From positions 316,458 through 380,457 of the forward strand of contig NC_015152.1 of NCBI RefSeq assembly GCF_000190435.1: a stretch of 64,000 nucleotides of DNA. Reading direction: 5' to 3'. Positions 16,486 to 25,299 of the stretch are shown in pieces. The notes beneath the pieces are model-generated. The model did no database searches. It saw only the letters and a program-made list of their open reading frames with translations, and had not been told where the DNA came from. Position numbers and translations under genes: made by a program. The DNA is from Sphaerochaeta globosa str. Buddy (GTDB lineage Bacteria; Spirochaetota; Spirochaetia; Sphaerochaetales; Sphaerochaetaceae). Each line of letters opens with the position of its first letter. Position 1 is the stretch's first letter.

Positions 16486-16599
16486 ATCATTACTTTAAAA
16501 ATTTGTGTCGGGATGATGAAAGAGAATGCCCGAGCCCTTGCGTTCTATCGCAGTAACGGGTTTGACGAGGAGTACCTGCTGCTGGGTAAGGAGTTCTGA
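16486..16599 (+). pseudogene. C-terminal remnant of a GNAT acetyltransferase
   Basis: The frame encodes KENARALAFYRSNGFDEEYL and then LLGKEF before the stop. This is the acceptor-side end of a GNAT enzyme (the NARA-FYRSNGF signature). The preceding 100 residues of the fold are absent, and no start is present. It is a gene relic. Confidence 0.6.
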
Positions 16600-16697
16600 A
16601 GATTGAGCAGGGTCGGCCCATTTCGTTCTTTTCATTCCAAGCGCCCATGGTATACTGATGCAAAACTTCCCCGTTCTCCCTATTGGAGGTAAGCCGA

Positions 16698-18305
16698 GTG
16701 TCCGAACAGAGTAGGATTATCATCGTAGGTGCAGGAATTTCTGGCCTGACAGCTGCAACCTCTCTTGCCATGCGGGGCCATTCGGTACTGGTACTGGAAA
16801 AGCATGCAACCTGTGGAGGCTTGGTGAACTCCTTTGAGCGGGAGGGCTTTCTCTTTGACGGAGGAATCCGGGCAGTTGAGAACGCCGGTATGGTCAAGCC
16901 TATGCTCAAGGAACTTGCGATAGACCTTCCTTTATTGCCAAGCAAGGTTTCCCTGGGCGTTGAGGACAGAATCATGAAAGCCGACAGCAAACAGAGCCTT
17001 GCCGACTATGAGAAGCTGCTTAAGGAGCTCTATCCGGAAAGTGTTGGTGATGTAGAGAAGGTTATACAGGTCATCGCCAAATTCGACGTGTATATGCAAG
17101 TTCTCTTTGGCAGCGACAGCCCCTTCTTCAAGGATGCCAAGCGTGATATTCGCTATTACCTGAGTACTTTCATTCTCTGGTTTTTCCGCTTCCTGGCAAC
17201 CGGAGCCGCTATCATGCGCATGCGCATGCCCATGGAGCAGTTTCTCGGGGGACTGGTGGAAAACCAAGCACTCAGGGATATTATATCCCAGCACTTCTTC
17301 AAGAAAACTCCAGCATTCTTTGCCATGAGTTACTTCTCCCTCTATCCTGATTACTACTACCCCAAGGGGGGTGTAGGAAGCATTCCAAAGGCACTTGAGC
17401 AGCGCCTTAGGGAAATCGGATCGGAAGTAAGGACCAAGACGGAAGTGGTGAAGGTTGATGCACTGCACAAGGTTCTTACTGATAGTACTGGAAGGCAATA
17501 CACGTATGACAAGCTGATTTGGTGTGCAGACTTGAAGCATCTCTATCGCATGGTCTCAAGTGAAGGTTTCCCCCCTCCAGTGAAGACCAAGATTGTTCAG
17601 GAGCAAGAGAGAATTCTTGCAAGCCGGGGAGCTGAGTCGGTGTTTACGCTCTTTGTGGCTGTTGATCTGCCGCCTTCGTACTTCAGTACTATTTCAGAGG
17701 GACACTTCTTCTATACCCCTTCCCGAAAAGGCATTGGGGAGCTGCATCGCTCAGAACTTACAGCACTGCTTGCTGATTGGGATACGTTGGACCGTGATAG
17801 GCTCTACACGTGGCTGGATGCTTTCTGCCGCTTGAACACCTATGAGATATCGATTCCTGTCCTGAATGACAGCAGTGCAGCACCAGAGGGAAAGACGGGG
17901 CTTATCGTCAGCTTCCTCTTTGACTATGAGCTGACACGAAGGATTGAACAGGATGGGTGGTACGGGCAGTTTGACAAGCGCATCAGTGAATATATGATTT
18001 CTACCCTTACAGATTCGGTCTATCCAGCGCTGAAGGAGCATATTCTTTTCTCGTTTACGACAAGCCCGTTGAGCATTGAGAGGAAATTCAACTGTTCTGA
18101 AGGTGCCATAGTCGGCTGGTCCTTTGAGCAGAAGGTACCCATTGAGGCAGGGATGCTGAATATGAAACAGGCTATCCGTACCCCGATTCCCGATATCTAT
18201 CGGGCAGGACAGTGGACGGTAAGCCCTGCCGGGCTTCCTACCTGCATTATGACAGCAAGGATGGCAGCCGACTTGGTACATGCTGAGCTTTCTGTTCAAA
18301 AATAG
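16698..18305 (+). CDS. Phytoene-desaturase-like FAD-dependent oxidoreductase
   Basis: The 535-residue protein has an N-terminal FAD dinucleotide fold (IIIVGAGISGLTAA, then VLEKHATCGG), the CrtI-type blocks FDGGIRAVEN and YYYPKGGVGSIPKAL, and the C-terminal motif YRAGQWTVSPAGLPTCI. Relatives desaturate or isomerise carotenoids, retinoids or other lipids. No carotenoid pathway gene is adjacent, so the substrate is open. GTG at 16698 lies after tggaggtaagccga. The upstream TTG overlaps that ribosome site and is rejected. Confidence 0.75.
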   Translation: MSEQSRIIIVGAGISGLTAATSLAMRGHSVLVLEKHATCGGLVNSFEREGFLFDGGIRAVENAGMVKPMLKELAIDLPLLPSKVSLGVEDRIMKADSKQSLADYEKLLKELYPESVGDVEKVIQVIAKFDVYMQVLFGSDSPFFKDAKRDIRYYLSTFILWFFRFLATGAAIMRMRMPMEQFLGGLVENQALRDIISQHFFKKTPAFFAMSYFSLYPDYYYPKGGVGSIPKALEQRLREIGSEVRTKTEVVKVDALHKVLTDSTGRQYTYDKLIWCADLKHLYRMVSSEGFPPPVKTKIVQEQERILASRGAESVFTLFVAVDLPPSYFSTISEGHFFYTPSRKGIGELHRSELTALLADWDTLDRDRLYTWLDAFCRLNTYEISIPVLNDSSAAPEGKTGLIVSFLFDYELTRRIEQDGWYGQFDKRISEYMISTLTDSVYPALKEHILFSFTTSPLSIERKFNCSEGAIVGWSFEQKVPIEAGMLNMKQAIRTPIPDIYRAGQWTVSPAGLPTCIMTARMAADLVHAELSVQK

Positions 18306-18481
18306 GTGGAAATACCCGAAAAATCATACTTTGGTAGGAAGCGGCCTTTACTGATCGGGCGTATGGTTGATGCAAGGTTGATCAAAGGCGTCACGCATCA
18401 AAGCCGCTCTCCTTGGTTGTGCATCATCACTTGATAGATTTTTGCCGTCTCTGGTCTCCCTATGAGAGGAGAAGAGAAAAG

Positions 18482-20113
18482 ATGCACCAAAGCAAAGCTG
18501 GAAGTATCGTATTGCTGGCATTGATGTTGTCGGCAGTGATGTTCGTAGCATGTGACCTGGGCGGCAGCAATACCACAACGGGATCCATGGTAATAACCCT
18601 ACAAGACGAGGTTACGGCAAGAACCATTGAACCTGGATTGAATATGGCCGTTGCTGTCTGGCGAGTCAGCGCTACTCGAGTAGGTTCCTCCGATGTACTC
18701 GGGCCTATAGACGTCACATCCGACACGCATACCTTCACCGGTATTCTAACCGGCAGCTGGATAGTCAAAGTCGAGGCTTTCAATAACGACTCTTCAAGGG
18801 TGAAAATTGGGGAGGGGTCGGCGACAGTCAGCGTCGAACCGGGAACCATGGCCCAAGCCTCTATATCGGTGGTTCCTCTCACTGGAAATGGGAGGTTCAC
18901 CTTCACACTCGATTGGACTGGAAATCTGATCGGGATTCCTTCTCTTGAAGCCTTCCTTACTCCTGAAGGAGCAAGTACTCAGGTTGTTGTGGAGGCTTCG
19001 GATATCAGCATCTCTGGAAGTATTGCAACCATCACTGTTGATTCCCTTCCTACCGGATATTACGACTTTAGGTATATCCTGAAGCAGGATGGTCAGATTT
19101 TTGCCGGGAATTTCCACGAGGTGCGAATTTTGGCTGACCATGAGAGTTCAGCTACTGAGATAGTCCCGGTATCTCCGCTGGGACTGTCTCTTTCCATTAC
19201 CAACAATCTGCGTAATCCCTTTTGGGTAGAAATCTCATCGGAAGATTTCATGCTGGAGTGTGCGAATATCCAAACTTTTTCAGTTGCCCCTGCTAATGCC
19301 GCTAGCTTTCAATGGTACCTGGACGGAATGTTGCTTGCAGGGGCGAATAAGGCAACTTATGAGTTGGATGGTGAGGGCATGAGGCTGGGTAACCACAACC
19401 TTGCGGTGAGAGTACAGAAAGCTGATGGCAGTATTGCCTCGGCAACCGTTCTCGTTCTCCTGGACCCTGTTTCCGGTACGGGTGGGTGGATGGATCTGAC
19501 GTTCATCAATACGAATGACGATACCGATGTCTATCACTTCTGGATGACCAGCGGCCCGGCCGAGGATTCAGGCTTCGACAATTTTGGAACGTTCCCTGAG
19601 TATAATGTCCCGATTCAACTGGAACTGATGATGGAAGAGAGCACCGATACCTGGCTCCCTGGCAGTTTCGTACTAGCATCATCGGTTCCCCTCGATATCA
19701 ACGCCAACTTGGATATGTTCCCGATGGGTGGTACCGAAGCTGATGAGCACATGAGTGCAGCGTTGGGACCATGGAATGTAGATGCTTCCAATGTAATTCT
19801 GGATCATGCATATGATTGGGGGCTGTTCACCGGCAAGATAGTGGATGGAAACGGGTTTAGAAAGGACTTCAATGCGAAAGGGAACTTTCATAATCCATTG
19901 GTAGATGGTGTCCCGAAATGGGGGGATTTGAGCGAAGTCGGTGATGTCTCTGTGACATTCACAAAATATGGGACCGACATTGGTTCCTATGTGAAGGGGA
20001 CCGTGAGTGGAGAGGTGTTGTCTGTCATACGGGGTACTCCTCAGACATTAGGCGTATATACCGTGGAAGGCAACTTTGTTGCTACAAGGGGTTCTGCTGC
20101 ATCCAGTACGTAG
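18482..20113 (+). CDS. Secreted lipoprotein with Ig-like repeats
   Basis: The 543-residue protein starts with a signal peptide (VLLALMLSAVMFVAC) with lipobox FVAC, so Cys is the predicted lipidated residue. After a Thr/Ser-rich stretch it contains beta-sandwich segments. One (about residues 260-340) is PKD/Ig-like: FQWYLDGMLLAGANKATYEL. This type is common in spirochaete surface lipoproteins. The C-terminal 190 residues are Gly/Asp-rich and unassigned. The ATG at 18482 follows gaggagaagagaa. It stands alone between a CrtI-like gene and a LuxR regulator. Confidence 0.7.
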   Translation: MHQSKAGSIVLLALMLSAVMFVACDLGGSNTTTGSMVITLQDEVTARTIEPGLNMAVAVWRVSATRVGSSDVLGPIDVTSDTHTFTGILTGSWIVKVEAFNNDSSRVKIGEGSATVSVEPGTMAQASISVVPLTGNGRFTFTLDWTGNLIGIPSLEAFLTPEGASTQVVVEASDISISGSIATITVDSLPTGYYDFRYILKQDGQIFAGNFHEVRILADHESSATEIVPVSPLGLSLSITNNLRNPFWVEISSEDFMLECANIQTFSVAPANAASFQWYLDGMLLAGANKATYELDGEGMRLGNHNLAVRVQKADGSIASATVLVLLDPVSGTGGWMDLTFINTNDDTDVYHFWMTSGPAEDSGFDNFGTFPEYNVPIQLELMMEESTDTWLPGSFVLASSVPLDINANLDMFPMGGTEADEHMSAALGPWNVDASNVILDHAYDWGLFTGKIVDGNGFRKDFNAKGNFHNPLVDGVPKWGDLSEVGDVSVTFTKYGTDIGSYVKGTVSGEVLSVIRGTPQTLGVYTVEGNFVATRGSAASST

Positions 20114-20146
20114 GGAATCGGCAGCGTAGAGTTTATGTGAATTCCT

Positions 20147-20174
20147 CTACCCCTTGCCACACGGCTAGGGGTAG
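20147..20174. terminator. Hairpin between convergent genes
   Basis: CTACCCCT and AGGGGTAG form a perfect eight-base stem with a 12-base loop between the lipoprotein stop and the LuxR stop. There is no T run on either side. It may slow transcription from both directions, but it is not a classic terminator. Confidence 0.4.
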
Positions 20175-20191
20175 GGGTCTCTGTTGGGGAA

Positions 20192-21406
20192 CTAAGAAAA
20201 ATCTTTTGGTTTCTCACCTTGCAGCAATGCATAGAGTTCGCTACGGCTGGATATACCAAGGTGGTTGTACAGGCTGGTTGTATGGGTTTTTACGGTTGCA
20301 AGACTAATGCACAGGGTATCAGCGGTCTGGGCCTGGGAACTGCCGCTTATGATATGACGAAGGATATCAGTCTGTCGTTCACTCAGATTGTATCGCTTGA
20401 TGAAATCATGCAGGTCAATCTGGGGAGAACAGAGTGCAAGTATTCCAATTCCCCCTCCCCAAGAATCTTGAATCAAGGAGAAGTTGGTTACTACCGGAAG
20501 GAGATTGCCGCACAAGGTTTTCAGAAACCCTGTGTGCGAAAATACGGTAGTTTCTGTTTTCATGATAGCGTTGACGCGTTTTTCTATGCCTTGCTGATCG
20601 AGAAAGATTTTCTTCATCGCAATGGGCTGTTTGAGTGGACCATTGCATTCGATAAGCCTCTTGGCATTGTCATTCAGGTCGGTAATATTCCATGCAGTGT
20701 CGATCATGAAAAGGGGACGGTTCATGTGTTCGACCAACTCGCGATTGATTTGCGCGGGAGCAAATCGCATAAGGCCGTAGCGCATGATTGCATAACACAT
20801 GGCCGCCACCCAGAACAGGGGTATGATGCAGGATATGGGACTTTCCCCTTCGGTTCCCGAGAGGAAGTCTACTGATACTCCAATGATTGTCCCCAGGATG
20901 GTGCTGATACCAATAATGTTTGCTTGGATTTTCTCTCGGTGCAGATTTGATTTTCTACCCCAAAGAAAGGCGACCAGCGGAATGAACAACGATTCCAACG
21001 CACAGAATAGTTGATGGGAGATGAACCAGAAGCCGGAGGGGAAGTCTTGTGATAACAGGTTCCAAAGCCAGTTGGCTGTCTGGTAGAGGGCCATGCGAAG
21101 CGTGATTGCCAAGAGAATCAGGCGATAGATTCGTGACCGCCAACCGTTGGTAAGAAAGAGTATAAATACGATGCCAGCGAGTATGAAGAGTTCCGAACCG
21201 GTAAAATAGATGCAGTCAAAGAGTGATGGGCTTGCACCTTCAGCATAGAATTGCTGGCCTATGCTGCCGAAGGACCAAAAGGCGAGTGTTGCGCAAAAAA
21301 CTACAAAAGCCTTCTGTGTTGGGGAACTCTTTCCAAACACAAGAATCAGTATCCCGAGACAAATATATGCGCTACAGGCAAAACTCGAAATTATTGCGTA
21401 TAGCAT
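20192..21406 (-). CDS. Membrane-bound LuxR-family regulator with N-terminal 7TM region
   Basis: The roughly 404-residue protein has about seven hydrophobic helices in its first 215 residues (for example YICLGILILVF and FVVFCATLAFWSFG). A PAS-like stretch follows (PLFMIDTAWNITDLNDNAKR). At the C-terminus is a LuxR helix-turn-helix (LSERQTDILRHIISG, TADTLCISLATVKTHTTSLY). It resembles one-component regulators with a 7TM histidine-kinase-type input domain. The DNA-binding domain would therefore be held at the membrane. The start is uncertain: GTG at 21430 is possible and neither start has a strong ribosome site. Confidence 0.7.
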   Translation of the reverse strand: MLYAIISSFACSAYICLGILILVFGKSSPTQKAFVVFCATLAFWSFGSIGQQFYAEGASPSLFDCIYFTGSELFILAGIVFILFLTNGWRSRIYRLILLAITLRMALYQTANWLWNLLSQDFPSGFWFISHQLFCALESLFIPLVAFLWGRKSNLHREKIQANIIGISTILGTIIGVSVDFLSGTEGESPISCIIPLFWVAAMCYAIMRYGLMRFAPAQINRELVEHMNRPLFMIDTAWNITDLNDNAKRLIECNGPLKQPIAMKKIFLDQQGIEKRVNAIMKTETTVFSHTGFLKTLCGNLLPVVTNFSLIQDSWGGGIGILALCSPQIDLHDFIKRYNLSERQTDILRHIISGSSQAQTADTLCISLATVKTHTTSLYNHLGISSRSELYALLQGEKPKDFS

Positions 21407-21600
21407 ACGTAGGTGAGTCCATCGTACCACGCGATAGTCGATACCGCTATTGCTGATGCAGTAGCTTTGTGTTCTTTTAGGTTGTTTCTCCTCGCTATTG
21501 GTAATGGGACAGACGCTTATGAGGTTGACTTCTGCTTACTTTTCTTTCAACAATACTATTGATAACAATATTGAGATGGTTGTTTCAAAGGAACATGCGT

Positions 21601-21834
21601 ATGAATGATATGAACGCCCTCTTGGAAAATGCACTCGCTGAGGCAAAGAACCTCAAGGCAGGGGAGAGCTTTCTGGTCAAGGATTTGTTCAAGGGGTACC
21701 TGTGGAACAGAATACCCAGGGGGGAGAGACTGCTGTTGGGTTCTCTGTTCCTCAGTCATGTGAGTATGCATGACTGCCAGATCAAGGTGACCTACAAGGG
21801 AGCTTCGGGGCAGCAGCGGTATGAGAGGAAGTGA
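21601..21834 (+). CDS. DUF1413 family small protein
   Basis: The 77-residue protein matches DUF1413: LKAGESFLVKDLFKGYLWNR and IPRGERLLLGSLFLSHV. The ending IKVTYKGASGQQRYER is also typical. The family is often encoded near plasmid or toxin-antitoxin genes and has no settled function. ATG 21601 lies eight bases after aaagga. It precedes hipB by 133 bases. Confidence 0.65.
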   Translation: MNDMNALLENALAEAKNLKAGESFLVKDLFKGYLWNRIPRGERLLLGSLFLSHVSMHDCQIKVTYKGASGQQRYERK

Positions 21835-21967
21835 GGCGTAAGGTATTCCAACGATCCTTATAAAGCATGGGACAACGAAAGAAAAGTCTGGTACTTCACA
21901 GGTTGTTACTTGCAATAAGTACTACTATACTATTAGTAATGACTGAAATATGGAGTTAAGCGATACT

Positions 21968-22276
21968 ATGATAGCACTTATGTCTCCATCTAAAGCCCAG
22001 CGTCTTATTGCAGAGAACATCCGTGAACACAGGTTGCAACGCAACCTTACCCAACAAGAGCTATCATCCCGTTCAGGAGTTCCTCTCTCTACCCTGCGAA
22101 AGTTTGAACAGCAAGGGGTGCTTTCGCTGGAATCATTGCTAAAGATTCTGATGGTATTGGGTATGTTGGATACTGTAGTCAACGCCACGAAGATTGAAGA
22201 GATTCCTTTTACCTCTATCGATGAGATTATTGCCCTCAATGCAGCGCCTAAGCGAAAGAGAGCAAGGAGCAAGTGA
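21968..22276 (+). CDS. HipB-like antitoxin/regulator, XRE family
   Basis: The 102-residue protein has a helix-turn-helix at about residues 8-65 (AENIREHRLQRNLTQQELS, SGVPLSTLRKFEQQG). Its last bases overlap the start of the broken hipA gene as GTGA. Upstream, TACTA and TAGTA half-sites near 21921-21938 could form an operator. An earlier ATG at 21950 is possible. HipB normally binds and represses its own promoter and neutralises HipA. Here the toxin is disrupted, so it may act only as a regulator. Confidence 0.75.
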   Translation: MIALMSPSKAQRLIAENIREHRLQRNLTQQELSSRSGVPLSTLRKFEQQGVLSLESLLKILMVLGMLDTVVNATKIEEIPFTSIDEIIALNAAPKRKRARSK

Positions 22277-23468
22277 ATCCTTTTCCATTGGTGAAGGGAA
22301 TCAAGGTCGGGCTCGACTTTGGGAAGGATACTATGCCTGTTGGTCACCTGGCTATGAGAGAGCGGACCATCTATTTTGCTTATGAATCTTCCTTCATTGA
22401 CCAAGGTTTGGAAATCTCGCCATTCATGCTTCCCTTGAAACAAGGAGTAACAACCTTTTCGGGTTGTTTACCCACAGTTTTCGAAGCCAGTCTTCCTGAT
22501 GATTGGGGAAATCTCTTGCTTAATGTCTAGGAGTTTATTCTCCTCTTGATAGGTTGGCTTCTAGAGGCAGTCACGGACTTGGCGCTTTGGTGTATGAACC
22601 TGAGCTCGGGATGGAACCAAGCGATGTATATCTGGATCTCGATAGTATTGCCTTTCAGGTACAAGAGGTCCTGAAGGGAACTTCGTCAGAGGTATTACAA
22701 GAACTTCTTGCACTCAATGGTTCTTCTGCTGGAGCAAGACCGAAGGCTTTGATTGGTGTTTCTCAGAACCACGAATCGATCATCCATGGCGGGATGGGCT
22801 ATCAGAAAGGATTTGAGTCGTGGTTGGTAAAATTCCCCAATAGTTTGGATGGTCTTGATGCCGGCTCCATTGAGTATGTCTATGCCTTGATGGCCCAGAA
22901 AGCGGGTATCCAGATGTCTGAAGTTCTCCTGCTCCCTGCGAGAAAGGGCCCTGGATACTTTGCTACCAAGCGGTTTGATTGTGATGGTGATACGCGTTTT
23001 CATATGCATACAGCTTGTGGCTTGTTGCATGCTGATTTCCGCTCCCCTTCTTTGGACTACCAAGATTTACTTACACTTACTTCCATGCTGACTCGTGATA
23101 TTCGTGAAGTTGAGAAAATGTAGCGGCTTGCAGTGTTTAATGTCCTTGCTCACAACCGTGATGACCACTCCAAGAACTTCAGTTTTCTTATGGATGCAGC
23201 AGGTCGATGGAAGCTCTCTCCTGCTTATGATCTCACCTTTTCATCAGGTCCTGGTGGAGAACAAAGCACCATGGTAATGGGAGAGGGGAGGAATCCCGGG
23301 GTGGAGCATTTGATCAAACTAGGACTGGAGGCAAAGCTGTCCAAATCACGAATCACAGAGATTATTGATCAAACACAAGCTTCTCTTGCTTCATGGCCTT
23401 TCTTAGCAAGGCATCATGGGGTGAGTGAAGAGATGATGCAGCAGATTGCAAAGCAGATTGGGCTATGA
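22273..23468 (+). pseudogene. Disrupted hipA-like serine/threonine kinase toxin
   Basis: Three segments form one HipA. The N-terminal subdomain is at 22273-22530 (VGLDFGKD...SLPDDWGNLLL). The middle is in another frame from about 22527 to 23123 (GVYSPLDRLASRGSHGLGAL, SSAGARPKAL). The C-terminal kinase part runs 23124-23468 (HNRDDHSKNFSFLMD, SPAYDLTFS). A one-base indel near 22520-22530 shifts the frame, and a TAG at 23121-23123 interrupts EKM-RLAVFN. The catalytic HNRDDHSKN survives. Active HipA phosphorylates a translation factor such as glutamyl-tRNA synthetase. This copy should be inactive unless the lesions are sequencing errors. Confidence 0.8.
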
Positions 23469-23732
23469 GGTTAGTTCCGGCAACGGTTTTGGTGCTGTAG
23501 TTCTATTAGCCCCTCTCTGTGTGGCTTTGGTATGGTATGTTTTCCCGAAACAAACAGAAAGTCTTGATGAATATACTGGCTATCAAGAAGACCTATGAGG
23601 CGTATGAGTTTTCTGATTGACTAGTATGATATGAGGCAAAATCACCTTGGCAAAGTTCTTAGAATCTTATACATACATGCGAACGGTTTCTTTCTCCCTA
23701 ATTCACAATGAGCAGACTTCTTATTCCTGTAT

Positions 23733-24074
23733 TCATTTTCCTTTAAAAGGTCGTCCAATGCGATTGTTATACATGCTTCTTGTTTCATTGAGACTGTTTG
23801 GGTTCATCCCTTCATTTTCATCAGGGTGTTCATTCTGATAAGGATCATCTATCCAGCCGCAGGCGGGGCATTTCTCATACTCTCTTTCAACTGGAATAGT
23901 GTACTCCCCGCAGCATACACAAGCGCGATAAGCAATAGGTTTACTGTTCATGGTTGTATTGCCTTCCGTAGATTGTGCTTGTGCCCTAGCTCGCATCACT
24001 TTTTCTTTCATCTCAAGACCAAAGGCTAATTGTTCTGGGCCTACAAATCGAGATTCTGGTCCACGTCCTCCCAT
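23733..24074 (-). CDS. Cysteine-rich CPCC-family protein
   Basis: The 113-residue protein has a C-terminal domain ACVCCGEYTI, YEKCPACGWIDDPYQNEHPD, NSLNETRSMY. This matches the cysteine-rich CPCC family, with two C-x-x-C pairs that probably bind zinc. The N-terminal 45 residues are helical and charged. aagaaggaggaaaaatc gives an excellent ribosome site at 24074. The gene overlaps the DUF4417 stop by 34 bases, so it is the third gene of a small operon. The family has no established function. Confidence 0.65.
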   Translation of the reverse strand: MGGRGPESRFVGPEQLAFGLEMKEKVMRARAQAQSTEGNTTMNSKPIAYRACVCCGEYTIPVEREYEKCPACGWIDDPYQNEHPDENEGMNPNSLNETRSMYNNRIGRPFKGK

Positions 24075-24706
24075 GATTTTTCCTCCTTCTTGGAGAATCG
24101 CTTGTAATCGATAAAAATGGTATCTTTCTCCATCTCTGGAAAAGGCTTATCAAAACAAAGGACTAACTCGGGTTTTATCTTTTTTAGCATCTCCCGATAT
24201 CCAAGTAAAAAGGCCTCCTTGTAATGCTTACATCCTAATGTTGAGATTGCAACAATTGATTTCTGAGGAATGCCTAGAAAGCAGAAATCGAAACTATCTC
24301 TATTACTCCATGAAATGGTAGGAAACACTGAGAATCCTAGTTCCTGCCAGAATGCTCCGCACCATCTGTTCCTGAAGGTGTTGAAAAGTTGAACCGATAA
24401 AGGCATGTCTGAATAGAGACTGAAGTCAGGAGTGAGGATGTGAGTGTATTGGGCAAGTTTCTCTATACAATTTTCAGGTTTGAGATACACAGACTCAAAC
24501 TTATCATCGGAGATGAAGAAGTGGACGATTTTCTGGGTACCGCGAGTATCGCATTGACGTGTCTCATCGAATGGCATTACCCCAAGGTTAGAAAATTCGA
24601 GAGTTCTATTCCTTTTTAGCTTGGGAATTCCCCAGGGCATAACCATTGGATAGAAATTACGTGTGAAATAGGGCATTTGCTGAATACAGGAAGGACGTCG
24701 AACCAT
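24041..24706 (-). CDS. DUF4417 family protein
   Basis: The roughly 221-residue protein contains the DUF4417 signatures HFFISDDKFE, LTPDFSLYSDMPLSVQLFN, RNRWCGAFWQELG, FPTISWSNRDSFDFCFLG and VAISTLGC. The family is frequent on phages, plasmids and integrative elements, and its function is unknown. The start is uncertain: ATG 24706 is chosen because it clears the upstream gene, but no clear ribosome site is seen. Neighbours are two cysteine-rich small genes in the same direction. Confidence 0.65.
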   Translation of the reverse strand: MVRRPSCIQQMPYFTRNFYPMVMPWGIPKLKRNRTLEFSNLGVMPFDETRQCDTRGTQKIVHFFISDDKFESVYLKPENCIEKLAQYTHILTPDFSLYSDMPLSVQLFNTFRNRWCGAFWQELGFSVFPTISWSNRDSFDFCFLGIPQKSIVAISTLGCKHYKEAFLLGYREMLKKIKPELVLCFDKPFPEMEKDTIFIDYKRFSKKEEKSWEDVDQNLDL

Positions 24707-24713
24707 TGTTGCG

Positions 24714-24920
24714 TTAATGCTTATGGCACTCGGGGCAGCAATAGAAGCATCCATCTACTGAAGAGTAGTACTGTTTTGCTTTTTGGACCGCTTCGGAACA
24801 AGAACTCCAATACCCGAGATCTTGTTGGTTCTTGAATTCAGGCAAATGTTCACACGTTTCTCTATGGACCTCATGATACCCGTTTTCATCTGCGTTTTTA
24901 TTAACACAATACTTAGCCAT
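24714..24920 (-). CDS. 68-aa Cys/His-rich small protein
   Basis: It encodes MAKYCVNKNADENGYHEVHR, then ETCEHLPE, SSCSEAVQKAKQYY and a CFYCCPECHKH end. The spaced Cys and His residues suggest zinc binding. Similar uncharacterised proteins are widespread. tggaggtgtttg before the ATG (24920) is a strong ribosome site, and the longer frame upstream is therefore not used. It is the first gene of the DUF4417/CPCC operon. Confidence 0.6.
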   Translation of the reverse strand: MAKYCVNKNADENGYHEVHRETCEHLPEFKNQQDLGYWSSCSEAVQKAKQYYSSVDGCFYCCPECHKH

Positions 24921-25299
24921 CAAACACCTCCATTGCCAGCTATTGCTGGTGCGCATAGCAACACTCCCAACTCTCCCAAGGTTAGGCAAAACATAGGTGT
25001 AATAATTTGGTGGGAAGGAATATCAATTCAAGAATAAATCTTTAACATAGATTTGTAAATATTTGGTTATTAATAATTTAATAGAATTTGCAGAAAATTT
25101 AGTAGTAATTGACGAATGATTATCATAATTTGGAATTATGCTAAAATACTGTCATTAGTAGTAGGAATTGGCTTAGTTTTCTTTACAGAAAGCTTATCCA
25201 AATGCAGTAGTAATAGTCCTAAGTACTGGCACATAATCCCTTAATAAATACTAATTCTTGAACTTGATCAGCTTACATGTAGCAAAGAGAGTAGCTCTT
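24921..25299. other. AT-rich intergenic region
   Basis: It holds the promoter side of the 68-aa gene and the 3' side of the GntR gene. It is strongly A+T-rich from about 25030 to 25260. I see no open frame with a ribosome site, no convincing hairpin and no repeat. Confidence 0.5.
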
